Positions 15,672 through 24,929 of a stretch of 49,635 nucleotides of DNA are shown piece after piece. Origin of the DNA: Candidatus Paralachnospira caecorum (GTDB lineage Bacteria; Bacillota; Clostridia; Lachnospirales; Lachnospiraceae); assembly GCA_904379015.1 (NCBI GenBank), contig CAJFHG010000017.1, positions 1 to 49,635 on the forward strand. The letters run 5' to 3'. How positions within the stretch are numbered: the first letter of the stretch is position 1; every line of letters starts with the position of its first letter. Position numbers and translations under genes: made by a program. The notes under the pieces are model-generated. The model had not been told where the DNA came from and searched no databases. It worked only from the letters and a program-made list of their open reading frames with translations.

Positions 15672-16914
15672 TCTTATAACATTCTATGATGCATCTGCGC
15701 AGCAGGTCCAGCGCCTGCACCACTGTCTGTTCTCTGATCTTCATCCGGTTTCCTGTAAAATGGAATTCCTTCACGAAAACCTGGTCTTTGATATAGCAGG
15801 CGATATAGACCAGCCCCTTGGGTTCCTCCGGCGTATCCTCGGGTCCCGCGAATCCGGTCACCGCCACACAGATATCGGAATCGGTGGCAAACACGCCGCC
15901 TTTTGCCATTTCCTTCGCGGTCTGCTCGCTGACGGCTCCGTATTTTTTCAGAGTCGACTTGTTCACATCCAGGGTCTTTCTCTTGGATTTATTGGAATAT
16001 GTGATAAATCCTTCCTGGAAGCATTTGGACGCGCCGGGCACATTGATGATCCTTCCGGCCAGCATCCCGCCTGTCATGGACTCCGCCGTAGTCAGGGTCA
16101 GGCCGTATTTCTTCAGCAGTCTGACCACCACATCCTCCAGACGCTCTTCCTCATCCGTGGAATAAATATTGATGCCGAAGCGTTTCTTTAATTCTTTCAC
16201 CACGGGCTTGACCAGCTTTTTGGCCTGCTCTTCGCTTTCGGCCTTTGCCGTCACGCGCAGATGGACCTCGCCGGTCTTGGCATAGGTGGCGATCGTCGGA
16301 TTGGTCTGGGCGTCGATCAGGTCGAGGATCATCGTCTCGGCTCCGCTCTCTCCGATGCCGCATACTTTGACCATCTGAGAATAAATGACCTCCGGCTGCA
16401 GGCTGCGCAGATAGGGCGCCACCTGTTCCGTAAAGAGCGGCTTCAGCTCTCCGGGCGGTCCCGGAAGCAGCACCGCGGTCTTCCCGTCCTTCTCCATGAT
16501 CAGGCCCGGGGCTGTGCCGTTGTCGTTGTCCAGCACTCTGGCGCCCACCGGCACCACTGCCTGCTTCCAGTTGTTGGAAGTCACCTTTTTGCGGCCTGTT
16601 GCCTTAAAATACTCCTCGATCCGCTGCCTGGTATGGGGATCCTCCGCAAGCTCAAATCCCATCACCTTCGCGCAGACTTCCTTTGTCATATCATCCTCTG
16701 TAGGGCCAAGTCCCCCGGTGAGGATGATAATGTCCGAACGGTCCAGCGCGCATCTGATGGCATCTGTCATTCTGTTTTCATTATCTCCCACCACGCTGTG
16801 ATGGTATACGCTGAATCCGAGGGCAGCACATTTCCTGGATAAATACTGGGCATTGCTGTTGACAATGTTGCCCAGCAGAATCTCTGTTCCCACCGCAAGT
16901 ATCTCGACAACCAT
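15661..16914 (-). CDS. cinA: CinA: nicotinamide-nucleotide/competence-damage protein
   Basis: 417 residues with both expected parts. Residues 1-170 are a MoaB/MogA-like domain (AVGTEILLGNIVNSN, GDNENRM, LTGGLGPTEDDMTKE), linked to ADP-ribose pyrophosphatase activity in homologues. Residues about 255-417 are the CinA C-terminal amidase domain (TTAESMTGGMLAG, TYSNKSK, AVTGFAGPE), linked to nicotinamide mononucleotide deamidation in NAD recycling. It sits in the order rimO-pgsA-cinA, a common Firmicutes order in which recA often follows; recA is absent here and replaced by the unknown gene and DUF2953. Confidence 0.95.
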   Translation of the reverse strand: MVVEILAVGTEILLGNIVNSNAQYLSRKCAALGFSVYHHSVVGDNENRMTDAIRCALDRSDIIILTGGLGPTEDDMTKEVCAKVMGFELAEDPHTRQRIEEYFKATGRKKVTSNNWKQAVVPVGARVLDNDNGTAPGLIMEKDGKTAVLLPGPPGELKPLFTEQVAPYLRSLQPEVIYSQMVKVCGIGESGAETMILDLIDAQTNPTIATYAKTGEVHLRVTAKAESEEQAKKLVKPVVKELKKRFGINIYSTDEEERLEDVVVRLLKKYGLTLTTAESMTGGMLAGRIINVPGASKCFQEGFITYSNKSKRKTLDVNKSTLKKYGAVSEQTAKEMAKGGVFATDSDICVAVTGFAGPEDTPEEPKGLVYIACYIKDQVFVKEFHFTGNRMKIREQTVVQALDLLRRCIIECYKNEK

Positions 16915-16916
16915 AA

Positions 16917-17462
16917 TCAGGCTCCTCCTTCTTTCAGTACGTTGATATTCTGACGGATGTATTCCTCCAGTGAAATCACAGTCAGGGCAAGGGCGAGATA
17001 AATGAAGATCTGTGTCAGAATGCTTAAGGCTTCTATATCCAGAATGATCAGAATGATCATGATCATCTGGGAAACCGTCTTAAACTTTCCCCAGTAATTG
17101 GCCGCGATGACCACTCCGCTGTCTGAAGCCACCAGCCGGAAACCGCTGATGATAAACTCCCTCGCCATGATGATGATCACGATCCAGGCCGCCAGCTCCC
17201 CTTTCTCCACAAAACAGATCAGCGCGGAGCATACCAGAAGCTTATCTGCCAGAGGATCCATGAATTTTCCGAAATTCGTCACCAGATGATATTTTCTGGC
17301 AATATGGCCATCCAGATAATCGGTAAAGCTGGCCGCGCAGAACAGCACCAGGGCCGTGATCCTTCCCGCGTATCCAAACGAGTCAGCCAGCATGAAAAAC
17401 ACAAAAAACGGGATCATGATCACCCGCAGAAGAGTCAGCTTATTGGGTAAATTCATCTTCAT
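16917..17462 (-). CDS. pgsA: CDP-diacylglycerol--glycerol-3-phosphate 3-phosphatidyltransferase PgsA
   Basis: 181-residue membrane enzyme making phosphatidylglycerol phosphate. The CDP-alcohol phosphotransferase signature is intact (DYLDGHIAR near residues 48-56, then GKFMDPLADK near 65-74), with both catalytic aspartate pairs. About five membrane segments. The start overlaps the 3' end of rimO by 23 bp, with the GGAG ribosome site inside rimO, so translation is coupled. Confidence 0.96.
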   Translation of the reverse strand: MKMNLPNKLTLLRVIMIPFFVFFMLADSFGYAGRITALVLFCAASFTDYLDGHIARKYHLVTNFGKFMDPLADKLLVCSALICFVEKGELAAWIVIIIMAREFIISGFRLVASDSGVVIAANYWGKFKTVSQMIMIILIILDIEALSILTQIFIYLALALTVISLEEYIRQNINVLKEGGA

Positions 17463-18795
17463 CAGTCAATTCTCCTATCAAATCATATTCCAGCGCGCCG
17501 GTCACTCTGACCCGGACGAACATTCCGCTCATCAGCTCCAGACCTGTATTTACGAAAATATAGCCGTCCACGCCGGGCGCGTCCATATAGGTGCGGCCCA
17601 CATAGGCGTTTTCATCCGCGACCTTTCCCTCGATCAGGACTTCCAGCTCCTGTCCGATCATCTCCTCGCCGCGGGCAAAGGCAATCTCCTGCTGAAGCTC
17701 CATGACCCGGCCGCGCCGCTCTTCCTTTACCGCCTCAGGGACCTGATCCGGCATGGCCGCCGCCGGCGTATCCTCTTCCTGAGAATAGGCAAACACACCC
17801 AGCCGCTCAAATTCCATCTCGTCTACAAAGTCCAGAAGCTCCTCCACATCCTCCTCGGTCTCACCCGGAAATCCGGTGATCAGCGTCGTCCGGACAGCCA
17901 TGTCCGGAATCCGCTCCCGGATCCGCCCGATCCGTTCCGTGATCTCCTGCCGGCTTGTCTTCCGGCCCATTCTGGCCAGGATCCGGTCGCTGGCGTGCTG
18001 AATGGGAATATCCATATAATGGCAGATTTTTTCCTCCTGCCGGATCACCTCGATCAGCTCGTCGGTGATTTCCTCCGGGTAACAGTAAAGAAGACGGATC
18101 CAGTGGATCCCGGGGATCCGGGCCAGTCTTCTCAAAAGCTCAGGCAGCTTTTTCTCACCGTACAGATCCTGTCCGTACAAGGTCGTCTCCTGAGCCACCA
18201 GGATCAGCTCCCGCACACCGTTCTCAGCCAGCTTTCCGGCTTCTTCCACAAGAGACTCCATGGGAACGCTCCTGTATCTGCCCCTTACGCCGGGGATCAC
18301 ACAGTAGGTGCAGTGCCGGTCGCAGCCCTCCGCGATCTTCAGATATGCATAATGGCCGCCGGTCGTGACGATCCTTCTGCCCCGTTTCAGGATCCCGGCG
18401 CCGATGTCATCCAGCATCATTTCTTTTCTGCCGCCCAGCGTTTCTTTCACAATATCCGCGATTTTGTCCAGAGAAGCTGTCCCCACGATTCCGTCCACTT
18501 CGGGTATTTCCCGCAGGACTTCCTCCTGATACCGCTGAGCCAGACATCCCGCGGCGATCAGCACCTTCAGCTTTCCTGTTTTTTTCTGCTCTGCCATTTC
18601 CAGCAGCGTATTGATGCTCTCTTCCTTCGCGTCGCCGATAAAACAGCAGGTATTGACCACAATGATATCCGCTTCTGTCTCATCGTCCGTAAACTGATAT
18701 CCCGCGTCCTCGAGAATACCCAGCATGACCTCCGAATCTACCAGATTCTTGTCGCATCCCAGGGATACAAACAGTATTTTCATATCGTCTTTCAT
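17440..18795 (-). CDS. rimO: Ribosomal protein S12 methylthiotransferase RimO
   Basis: 451 residues. Radical-SAM enzyme that adds a methylthio group to an Asp of ribosomal protein S12. Seen: N-terminal UPF0004 domain with SLGCDKNLVDSE near 7-18 and further cluster cysteines in VVNTCCFIGD and AAGCLAQRY; radical-SAM motif CDRHCTYC near 152-159; a C-terminal TRAM domain (about 380-440). The CDKN-type start distinguishes RimO from MiaB. Overlaps pgsA. Confidence 0.96.
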   Translation of the reverse strand: MKDDMKILFVSLGCDKNLVDSEVMLGILEDAGYQFTDDETEADIIVVNTCCFIGDAKEESINTLLEMAEQKKTGKLKVLIAAGCLAQRYQEEVLREIPEVDGIVGTASLDKIADIVKETLGGRKEMMLDDIGAGILKRGRRIVTTGGHYAYLKIAEGCDRHCTYCVIPGVRGRYRSVPMESLVEEAGKLAENGVRELILVAQETTLYGQDLYGEKKLPELLRRLARIPGIHWIRLLYCYPEEITDELIEVIRQEEKICHYMDIPIQHASDRILARMGRKTSRQEITERIGRIRERIPDMAVRTTLITGFPGETEEDVEELLDFVDEMEFERLGVFAYSQEEDTPAAAMPDQVPEAVKEERRGRVMELQQEIAFARGEEMIGQELEVLIEGKVADENAYVGRTYMDAPGVDGYIFVNTGLELMSGMFVRVRVTGALEYDLIGELTDEDEFTQ

Positions 18796-18811
18796 TCCTT
18801 TGCAAAATCAG

Positions 18812-18834
18812 ACAGGCATAAAGCGCCTGCCTGT
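18812..18834 (-). terminator. Weak hairpin between rpoZ and rimO
   Basis: Perfect 7-bp stem ACAGGCA / TGCCTGT with a 9-base loop, followed on the minus strand by CTGATTTTG. The short U-tract suggests partial termination or RNA processing. Confidence 0.45.
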
Positions 18835-18839
18835 ATTGT

Positions 18840-19112
18840 TTATTCCCTGATCTCGTCCTCGGGAATCTCATCCTCGGGACTGTCGTCCTCGCTGACGATC
18901 TTTACCTTTCTCTCCGCCAGCTCCTCCACGGCGATGGAGAGCGGCTTGTTGGAGTCTGTCTCCACCAGCGGTTCTTCGCCGGCGATCAGCTGTCTCGCCC
19001 TTTTGGCCGTCGCGATCACGATGGAATAGCGGCTCTGGATGATCGGGTGCTCCCCGGGCTCCACATCACTGTTGACTACATTGATCAAATCTGAATATGA
19101 CGGATGTAACAT
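18840..19112 (-). CDS. rpoZ: RNA polymerase omega subunit
   Basis: 90 residues. Omega aids assembly of RNA polymerase. Seen: the N-terminal MLHPSYSDL form found in clostridia, RYSIVIATAKRARQL near 28-42 (the conserved RxxxVxxxAKRARQL core), KPLSIAVEEL and a C-terminal acidic tail (SPEDEIPEDEIRE). It follows gmk by 3 bp, the conserved gmk-rpoZ order. Confidence 0.93.
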   Translation of the reverse strand: MLHPSYSDLINVVNSDVEPGEHPIIQSRYSIVIATAKRARQLIAGEEPLVETDSNKPLSIAVEELAERKVKIVSEDDSPEDEIPEDEIRE

Positions 19113-19115
19113 ATA

Positions 19116-19748
19116 TCATTCTCCTTCCACAAATCTTTTTAAATCAGTCCGGATTCCGTTGATGAGCTCCTGGTTCACCGCGGTTTTCCGGTGCTCGCAC
19201 AGCATGATCTGATGGAGCTCCTCCACGCAGGCCTCCAGGTCGTCATTGACCAGAAGATAATCATAACGCTCAACGCCCTCCGACTCTTCCACAGCCCGCC
19301 GCATCCTCTCTTCGATCACCTGGGGCGTCTCCGTGCCCCGTCCGAGAAGACGGGCCTTGAGGGTGGCCGCGTCAGGCGGCACCACAAAGACCAGAACCGC
19401 CTCCGGATACTGCTCCTTGACCTTTAAGGCCCCCTGAATCTCAATCTCCAGGATCATATCCCTTCCCGCGTCCAGATGGCCGGTCACATAATCCCGGGGC
19501 GTGCCGTAATGATGGCCCACGTACCCCGCGTATTCGATCAGCTCTCCTTTTTCCGCCATGGAAGTGAACTGCTCTTCGGAAATAAAAAAGTATTCCCGTC
19601 CGTGGCGCTCTCCCTCTCTGGGCGCTCTCGTGGTCACAGAAACGGACAGCGCGTAATTGTCATACTTTTCCAGAAGGCGCCTGACGATGGTTCCCTTTCC
19701 CACACCAGAAAAACCTGACACCACCAGGATCAGTCCCTTTCTACTCAT
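19116..19748 (-). CDS. gmk: Guanylate kinase
   Basis: 210 residues. Phosphorylates GMP to GDP with ATP. P-loop SGFSGVGKGT near residues 11-20, TTRAPREGERHGREYFF near 39-55 (GMP-binding), the Tyr/Gly-rich YAGYVGHHYGTP loop, and EIEIQGALKVK near 99 are all present. Overlaps remA by 8 bp. Confidence 0.97.
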   Translation of the reverse strand: MSRKGLILVVSGFSGVGKGTIVRRLLEKYDNYALSVSVTTRAPREGERHGREYFFISEEQFTSMAEKGELIEYAGYVGHHYGTPRDYVTGHLDAGRDMILEIEIQGALKVKEQYPEAVLVFVVPPDAATLKARLLGRGTETPQVIEERMRRAVEESEGVERYDYLLVNDDLEACVEELHQIMLCEHRKTAVNQELINGIRTDLKRFVEGE

Positions 19749-20037
19749 CTTCTCCGTCCTCCTTCTTTTCCGCCCTGTCCGGATTTTCCGATCCGTTGAA
19801 TCTTCCGGCTATGGTCTCCGGCAGGAGCGCCGACAGGACCACATATCCATTGTCCATGATGACAATGCCCTTTGTTCTCCGGCCCTGGGTGGCATCGATG
19901 CTGCGTCCCTCATCCCTGGCGCACTGGATCAGGCGTTTTCCCGGCGCTGAGTCCGGGCTGACCACTGCCAGAACCTTTTCTGTGTGAACCACATTTCCGT
20001 ATCCAATATTTATCAGCTTTCCCAATTTGTTCACCAC
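19741..20037 (-). CDS. remA: RemA/DUF370 family DNA-binding regulator
   Basis: 98 residues. RemA activates biofilm and osmoprotection genes in Bacillus by arraying on DNA. The family core is present: INIGYGNVV, KVLAVVSPDSAP with following RLIQCARDEGRSIDATQGRR split near 33-53, and GIVIMDNGYVVLSAL. The C-terminal 20 residues are an acidic/Lys tail not seen in the short Bacillus form. Position yicC-remA-gmk-rpoZ matches Bacillus. Confidence 0.93.
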   Translation of the reverse strand: MVNKLGKLINIGYGNVVHTEKVLAVVSPDSAPGKRLIQCARDEGRSIDATQGRRTKGIVIMDNGYVVLSALLPETIAGRFNGSENPDRAEKKEDGEDE

Positions 20038-20039
20038 AT

Positions 20040-20918
20040 TTACTCGATATTCTGAATCTGTTCCCTGATCTTTTCAATCTCTGTCTTCAGGTTGATCGCT
20101 GTGCCGGATATTTCAATATCATTGGCCTTGGAAAGAATGGTATTCGCCTCCCGGTTCATTTCCTGAGCAATGAAATCCAGTTTTCTTCCCACAGCTCCGC
20201 CTCTTGACAGCGCTTCCTGCATGGTCTTGATATGGCTGCGCAGCCGCACCGTTTCCTCATCCACACAGATCTTGTCCGCAAACAGCGTCACTTCGGCCGC
20301 GATCCGGTTCTCATCGATCCCGCTCCCGTCAAGCAGCTCTCTGACCTTGTCCTCAATCTTTGTCCGGTATTCCGCGATGATCTGAGGAGAACGCGCTTCG
20401 ATTTCCCCAACCCAGCTCACCATGGCGTCCAGCTTGCCGGTCAGATCCGCTCTCAGATGTTCGCCTTCTTTGATCCGCTGCTCCACAAATTTTTCCAGAG
20501 CGCCTGTGAGCGCCTCCTTTAAAAGCTGCCAGAGCGTTTCCTCATCCTCCTCGGACTGCTCCGATGTGATCACTTCCGGATAGCGGGAAAGAGCCGAAAC
20601 CTTTACATCGTTTTCAATGGAAAACTGTTCGCTCATCTTCGCGAAAATATCCATGTACTCTCCGGCCAGCACCTCATTATAATTCAGTCTGACCGCCTTG
20701 TCGGAGAAGTTCTCGCAGGTGATGTAAAGATCCACCTTTCCTCTCTGTATCCCGTTTTTCAGCAGATTTCTGATATCCGCCTCAAACACATTGAATTTTT
20801 TCGGCATCTTAATGCTCAGATCCAGGTAACGGTGATTGACCGATTTCATCTCCACAGAAATCTTGTAATCCTCGCTGGATACCTCGCATCTGCCGAAGCC
20901 TGTCATGCTTTTTACCAT
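20040..20918 (-). CDS. yicC: YicC-family endoribonuclease
   Basis: 292 residues from the ATG at 20918 (AAGGA eight bases before; the family always starts MVKSMTGFGR). YicC proteins are endoribonucleases involved in RNA turnover. Seen: MTGFGR start, EMKSVNHRYLDLSIKMP near 26-42, and the C-terminal KLDFIAQEMNREANTI near 250 with a final EKIREQIQNIE helix, all hallmarks. First gene of the yicC-remA-gmk-rpoZ operon. Confidence 0.95.
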   Translation of the reverse strand: MVKSMTGFGRCEVSSEDYKISVEMKSVNHRYLDLSIKMPKKFNVFEADIRNLLKNGIQRGKVDLYITCENFSDKAVRLNYNEVLAGEYMDIFAKMSEQFSIENDVKVSALSRYPEVITSEQSEEDEETLWQLLKEALTGALEKFVEQRIKEGEHLRADLTGKLDAMVSWVGEIEARSPQIIAEYRTKIEDKVRELLDGSGIDENRIAAEVTLFADKICVDEETVRLRSHIKTMQEALSRGGAVGRKLDFIAQEMNREANTILSKANDIEISGTAINLKTEIEKIREQIQNIE

Positions 20919-20990
20919 TGTTTTAGTCCTTCCAGCGGGTCCTTTCAGAACCCTGAATGTCATTTTTGACCGCTTCGCATAGTCGAATCT

Positions 20991-21019
20991 ATTATAATTT
21001 ATTCAATAATGCAAGTCAA
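20991..21019 (-). promoter_or_regulatory. Promoter of the yicC-remA-gmk-rpoZ operon
   Basis: -35 TTGACT (21014-21019) and perfect -10 TATAAT (20991-20996) with a 17-bp spacer on the minus strand. Confidence 0.8.
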
Positions 21020-21095
21020 TCACTACAGGAAGATTTTTCATGGGAGACACGGCGCGGCCGTCCGGGATTTTCTGCTGGCTCATTCCTGCCCGCTG

Positions 21096-21104
21096 TGCTA
21101 GAAT
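21096..21104 (+). promoter_or_regulatory. Extended -10 promoter of rqcH
   Basis: TGC followed by TAGAAT on the plus strand, 31 bp ahead of the rqcH start; no clear -35. AAGGAGG precedes the ATG. Confidence 0.55.
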
Positions 21105-21135
21105 AGAACCGACTGATACAAGGAGGTAATCAACT

Positions 21136-22884
21136 ATGGCTCTTGACGGAATCGTAATCGCCTGTATGGCAAAAGAAATGAGAGAAAAAATCGTGGGCGG
21201 CCGGATTTCCAGGATCGCGCAGCCGGAGGCCGACGCCCTGATGCTCACCATAAAAAACCAAAAGGACACCTGGAAGCTGCTCCTGTCGGCCAACGCCAGC
21301 CTTCCCCTTGTCTATTTTACAGAAAGCACAAAACAAAATCCCATGAACGCGCCCAGCTTCTGCATGCTGCTGAGAAAACATATCGGCGGCGGGCGCATCG
21401 TTTCCGTGGATCAGCCCGGCCTGGAGCGGATCCTGGTCCTGGAAATTGAACATCTCAACGATATGGGCGATCTCTGCCGCAAAAAGCTGATCGCTGAATT
21501 CATGGGAAAACACAGCAACCTGATCTTCTGCGACGATCAGGATACGATCCTGGACAGCATCAAGCATATCCCCCTTTCGGTAAGCTCCGTCAGGGAGGTT
21601 CTTCCGGGAAGGCATTATTTTATTCCTGATACCATGCATAAAAAGGATCCTCTTTCCCTCTGCGGGGAAGAACTCTCTGCTGACCTGGCCGCCGGTTCCC
21701 AGCCTGTCTCCAGGGTCCTCTACACCAGATACACAGGAATCAGTCCCACCATGGCGGAGGAAATCTGTTACCGGGCCAGGATCGACGGCAGCAGCTATAC
21801 CGATTCTCTGTCCGCGCAGGAGCGCGCCCGGCTTGCCCGGTCCTTTGTTTCTGTGATGGAAACGGTTAAAAACGGAGCATTCTCTCCCTGCATTCTGTCT
21901 GACCGGACCGGCCCGGTGGAATTTTCCGCCATTTCCCTGACCTATCTGCCTGCCTGTGAGCGGAAGGATTACGCTTCTGTCAGCGAGGTGCTGGATACTT
22001 ACTATTCTTCCAGGGAAGAAGCGAACCGGATCCGCCAGAAATCGGCAGATCTCCGCCGGATCGTTCAGACCGCCCTGGACCGGGACAGAAAAAAATATGC
22101 CCTCCAGCTCAAACAGCTGAAGGATACAGAAAAACGCGACCGGTTCCGCGTCTACGGAGAGCTGATCAACACCTACGGCTATGGCCTCCCCGAAGGGGCC
22201 AGAAAGCTGGAAGCCCTCAATTACTACACGGGAGAAACTGTTGTGATTCCCCTGGACGGCACCAAAACGCCTCAGGAAAATGCGGTCCGCTACTTTGAAA
22301 AATATGAAAAGCTGAAGCGGACCTGCGAGGCCCTGACAGAGCTGACCAGGGAAACAAAAGAGGAAATCGACTACCTGGAATCTGTTTCCTCTTCTCTGGA
22401 TATCGCCAGAGAGGAAAGCGATCTCGTGCAGATCAAGGATGAGCTGCGGGAAGCGGGGCTTGTGAAAAAGCGCGGGCCCAAAGACAAAAAATCCAAAACC
22501 GTCAGCCTCCCCTTCCACTACGTTTCCTCCGACGGATTTCATATCTATGTGGGAAAAAACAATCTTCAGAATGAAGAGCTGACCTTTCATTTTGCCTCCG
22601 GCAGCGACCTGTGGTTTCACGCTAAGGGGATTCCCGGTTCCCATGTGATCGTAAAAACAGACGGACAGCCCAAGGAGGCGCTGCCCGACCGTCTGTTTGA
22701 GGAGGCCGCCGGCCTGGCGGCCTATTATTCAAAGGGGCGGGGCAGCGATAAAGTGGAAATCGATTACGTTGAAAAACGTCAGGTCAAAAAGGTGAACGGC
22801 GGCAAGCCCGGATTCGTGATCTATCACACCAACTATTCCATGGTCGCCTCTCCGTCTCTGTCCGGCCTTCAGGAAATCCGCTAG
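21136..22884 (+). CDS. rqcH: RqcH (NFACT family, ribosome quality control / fibronectin-binding homologue)
   Basis: 582 residues. RqcH binds stalled 50S subunits and directs C-terminal Ala tailing of trapped nascent chains. Domains in order: NFACT-N (about 1-210, MALDGIVIACMAKEM start and MLLRKHIGGGRI near 77-88), helix-hairpin and coiled-coil middle (about 290-430), NFACT-R/DUF814 (about 450-560, with DGFHIYVGKNNLQNEELT split near 467 and FHAKGIPGSHVIVK near 495-508). At residues 97-98 it has Glu-Arg where the Bacillus protein has the functionally important Asp-Arg; a conservative change. Neighbour of divergent yicC as in Bacillus (yloA-yloC). Confidence 0.93.
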   Translation: MALDGIVIACMAKEMREKIVGGRISRIAQPEADALMLTIKNQKDTWKLLLSANASLPLVYFTESTKQNPMNAPSFCMLLRKHIGGGRIVSVDQPGLERILVLEIEHLNDMGDLCRKKLIAEFMGKHSNLIFCDDQDTILDSIKHIPLSVSSVREVLPGRHYFIPDTMHKKDPLSLCGEELSADLAAGSQPVSRVLYTRYTGISPTMAEEICYRARIDGSSYTDSLSAQERARLARSFVSVMETVKNGAFSPCILSDRTGPVEFSAISLTYLPACERKDYASVSEVLDTYYSSREEANRIRQKSADLRRIVQTALDRDRKKYALQLKQLKDTEKRDRFRVYGELINTYGYGLPEGARKLEALNYYTGETVVIPLDGTKTPQENAVRYFEKYEKLKRTCEALTELTRETKEEIDYLESVSSSLDIAREESDLVQIKDELREAGLVKKRGPKDKKSKTVSLPFHYVSSDGFHIYVGKNNLQNEELTFHFASGSDLWFHAKGIPGSHVIVKTDGQPKEALPDRLFEEAAGLAAYYSKGRGSDKVEIDYVEKRQVKKVNGGKPGFVIYHTNYSMVASPSLSGLQEIR

Positions 22885-22899
22885 CCCCGCCCCGGACGG

Positions 22900-23778
22900 T
22901 TACTGTGCCGTCTGATCCTGATTCATGAAAATTTCCGCGATGGGCGAATCCGCCGGAAGGATCAGGGTATTGCTGCCGCCCGTCAGAGAGGCCTTCGCCG
23001 CCTCAAGGGAACGGACAAAGGAATAAAACTCCGCCTTTCCTTCATCAGAATATGCTTCCGCAAGGATCTGCATATATTCCGCTTCTCCCTCCGCGATGGT
23101 GGCGGCAGCCTGAGCCTCGGCGTCGGACAGCATGATCTCAACCTCTTTGTCCGTCGTATTGCGTATCTTCTGGGCTTCCGAATCGCCCTCTGCCTGATAG
23201 GTCGCCGCTATTTTTCCCCGTTCGGAAATCATCCGTTCATAAACAGCCGCTTTATTGTCCTCCGGAAGATCAAGCTGCTTCAGCTCAATGGTCTCAAGGG
23301 CAATGCCGTAGGAATCCATGGAGGTTCCCACCCCCGCCTTGACAGCCTCCTGCAGCTCTCCGTCCCGCGCCGCGATCACATCATTCTGAGTCATATTGCT
23401 GATCACATTTTTGGTGGCATTGTAAACTGCCGCGTCGATCCTCTGCTCCGCGTTGCTGATGGAAGAATTGAGGCTTTTCGCGAACTTCAGCGGTTCCGCC
23501 ACTCTCCAGAGCACATAGCTGTCCGCGATCATGGTCTTTTTATCCATGGTGATCACATCTGATTCCGGCAGATCGTACAGAAGAAGCTGGTTCGGAATTT
23601 TGTCCGCTGATTCCATGAATGGAATTTTAAAGGTAATTCCCGCATGTTCTATGATCCGGTCCACTTTTCCGAAACGCCGGATCAGACTGTATTCATTTTC
23701 TCCCGTTATCACAACCGACGCGGCCAGAAGAACCAACGCCGCCGCTGCCGCGATCACTCCGATTATTTTCTTTTTCAT
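22900..23778 (-). CDS. hflC: HflC-type SPFH membrane protein
   Basis: 292 residues. HflC with HflK forms a membrane cage that regulates the FtsH protease in bacteria that have it. One N-terminal membrane segment (about residues 5-24), then an SPFH/band-7 domain (TGENEYSLIRRFGKVDRI near 26-43) and a long helical region with ERGKIAATYQAEGDSEAQKI split near 190-209. It converges on rqcH with only 15 bp between stops and no terminator. Second gene of the operon behind the riboswitch described at 24980-25079. Confidence 0.92.
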   Translation of the reverse strand: MKKKIIGVIAAAAALVLLAASVVITGENEYSLIRRFGKVDRIIEHAGITFKIPFMESADKIPNQLLLYDLPESDVITMDKKTMIADSYVLWRVAEPLKFAKSLNSSISNAEQRIDAAVYNATKNVISNMTQNDVIAARDGELQEAVKAGVGTSMDSYGIALETIELKQLDLPEDNKAAVYERMISERGKIAATYQAEGDSEAQKIRNTTDKEVEIMLSDAEAQAAATIAEGEAEYMQILAEAYSDEGKAEFYSFVRSLEAAKASLTGGSNTLILPADSPIAEIFMNQDQTAQ

Positions 23779-23795
23779 ATTCTTATGCCCTCCTT

Positions 23796-24914
23796 TTATT
23801 CACTGGCCCCGTTCCCGGATCCGGTGTTCCCGCCTGAAATTTCCTGCCCGGCGTCTTCCTGACCTGATCCGGTCCCGTTGTCCTGAGCTGCCTGAGCCGC
23901 TGCCGCCATCTGTCCCTCCGATGTCAGCTGGTCCATCAGGAGCGTGCTCGTGCTGTCTGTTCCATCGATGATCACTTTCATATTCGGAAGCACATCCTCC
24001 ATGGTCTCAAAAAACATTCTCTGCTTTGTCACCAACGGATTTTTGACATATTCCGCATATTGGGCATTGAACATGGCAACGTCGGAATACGCCTCGTTGA
24101 CGCGCTTCGTTTTGGCTGCTTCTGCCTCCTGCAGGATCTGATCCACATCCGCCTCCGCCTGGGGAAGCTTTTCATTTCTGTACTTGTTGGCATTGTTGAT
24201 GGAGGTTTCTTTCCCCTGTTTGGCTGTTTCCACATCCTTGAAGGCTTCCAGCACCTCGATCGTAGGCGGCTCCGAATCCTGTATTGTGATATTCACCAGC
24301 TGTATGCCGATGTCCTGCTCCTCCAGCTGGGCCAGGAGCATTTCTTTAATGTTGGACTGGATCTCGTTCTTCCCGGTCGTCAGCACACTGTCCACATCAT
24401 AATTGCTGACCACGCTCCTGATACAGCTCTGAGCCAGATTCCTCAGGATTTCCACCGGCTGCTCCGAAGCGAACACAGCCTTCACCGGATCCGACACCCG
24501 GTATTCCACATAAAAATCAATATCCACAAAATTGAAATCCGAAGTGATCATCACCGCTTCTTCAGTGACGGCTTCTCCTTCACTGTCATATCCCACGGAA
24601 AAGCCCTGGATGGTGGTGTCCACCTTCTTCACCTGCTGCACAAAGGGAATCTTGAAATGCAGTCCCGATTCCCGCACAGCCTCGGCCCGCCCGAAGGTCG
24701 TCACCACCGCCTGTTCCTGCTCATTGATGGTATACACCGACTGGGTGCCGATCAGAACGGCCACCGCGGCGATGGCGATCCCGATCGCCGCCCGTTTCCA
24801 ATGCTTCATGATCTTTTTCTCTCTTTTCGGCCTTTTTTCTCCCTGTTCCTCCTCCTGATCCGGCCGCACGATCCGGGGGCCTTTTCTGAACATTTCATCC
24901 AAAAAACTTTTCAT
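23796..24914 (-). CDS. hflK: HflK-type SPFH membrane protein
   Basis: 372 residues. Partner of HflC. A basic N-terminal tail, membrane segment near residues 42-60, SPFH domain beginning TINEQEQAVVTTFGRAEAV near 67-85 with the GLHFKIPF turn, and a helical part rich in Ala/Glu (about 215-300). The C-terminal 60 residues are Gly/Ser/Gln/Ala-rich low-complexity sequence (AQDNGTGSGQEDAG), a common HflK feature. RBS CAGGAGGG. The transcription start is far upstream, beyond the riboswitch and terminator. Confidence 0.92.
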   Translation of the reverse strand: MKSFLDEMFRKGPRIVRPDQEEEQGEKRPKREKKIMKHWKRAAIGIAIAAVAVLIGTQSVYTINEQEQAVVTTFGRAEAVRESGLHFKIPFVQQVKKVDTTIQGFSVGYDSEGEAVTEEAVMITSDFNFVDIDFYVEYRVSDPVKAVFASEQPVEILRNLAQSCIRSVVSNYDVDSVLTTGKNEIQSNIKEMLLAQLEEQDIGIQLVNITIQDSEPPTIEVLEAFKDVETAKQGKETSINNANKYRNEKLPQAEADVDQILQEAEAAKTKRVNEAYSDVAMFNAQYAEYVKNPLVTKQRMFFETMEDVLPNMKVIIDGTDSTSTLLMDQLTSEGQMAAAAQAAQDNGTGSGQEDAGQEISGGNTGSGNGASE

Positions 24915-24929
24915 CCTTTTCCCTCCTGA

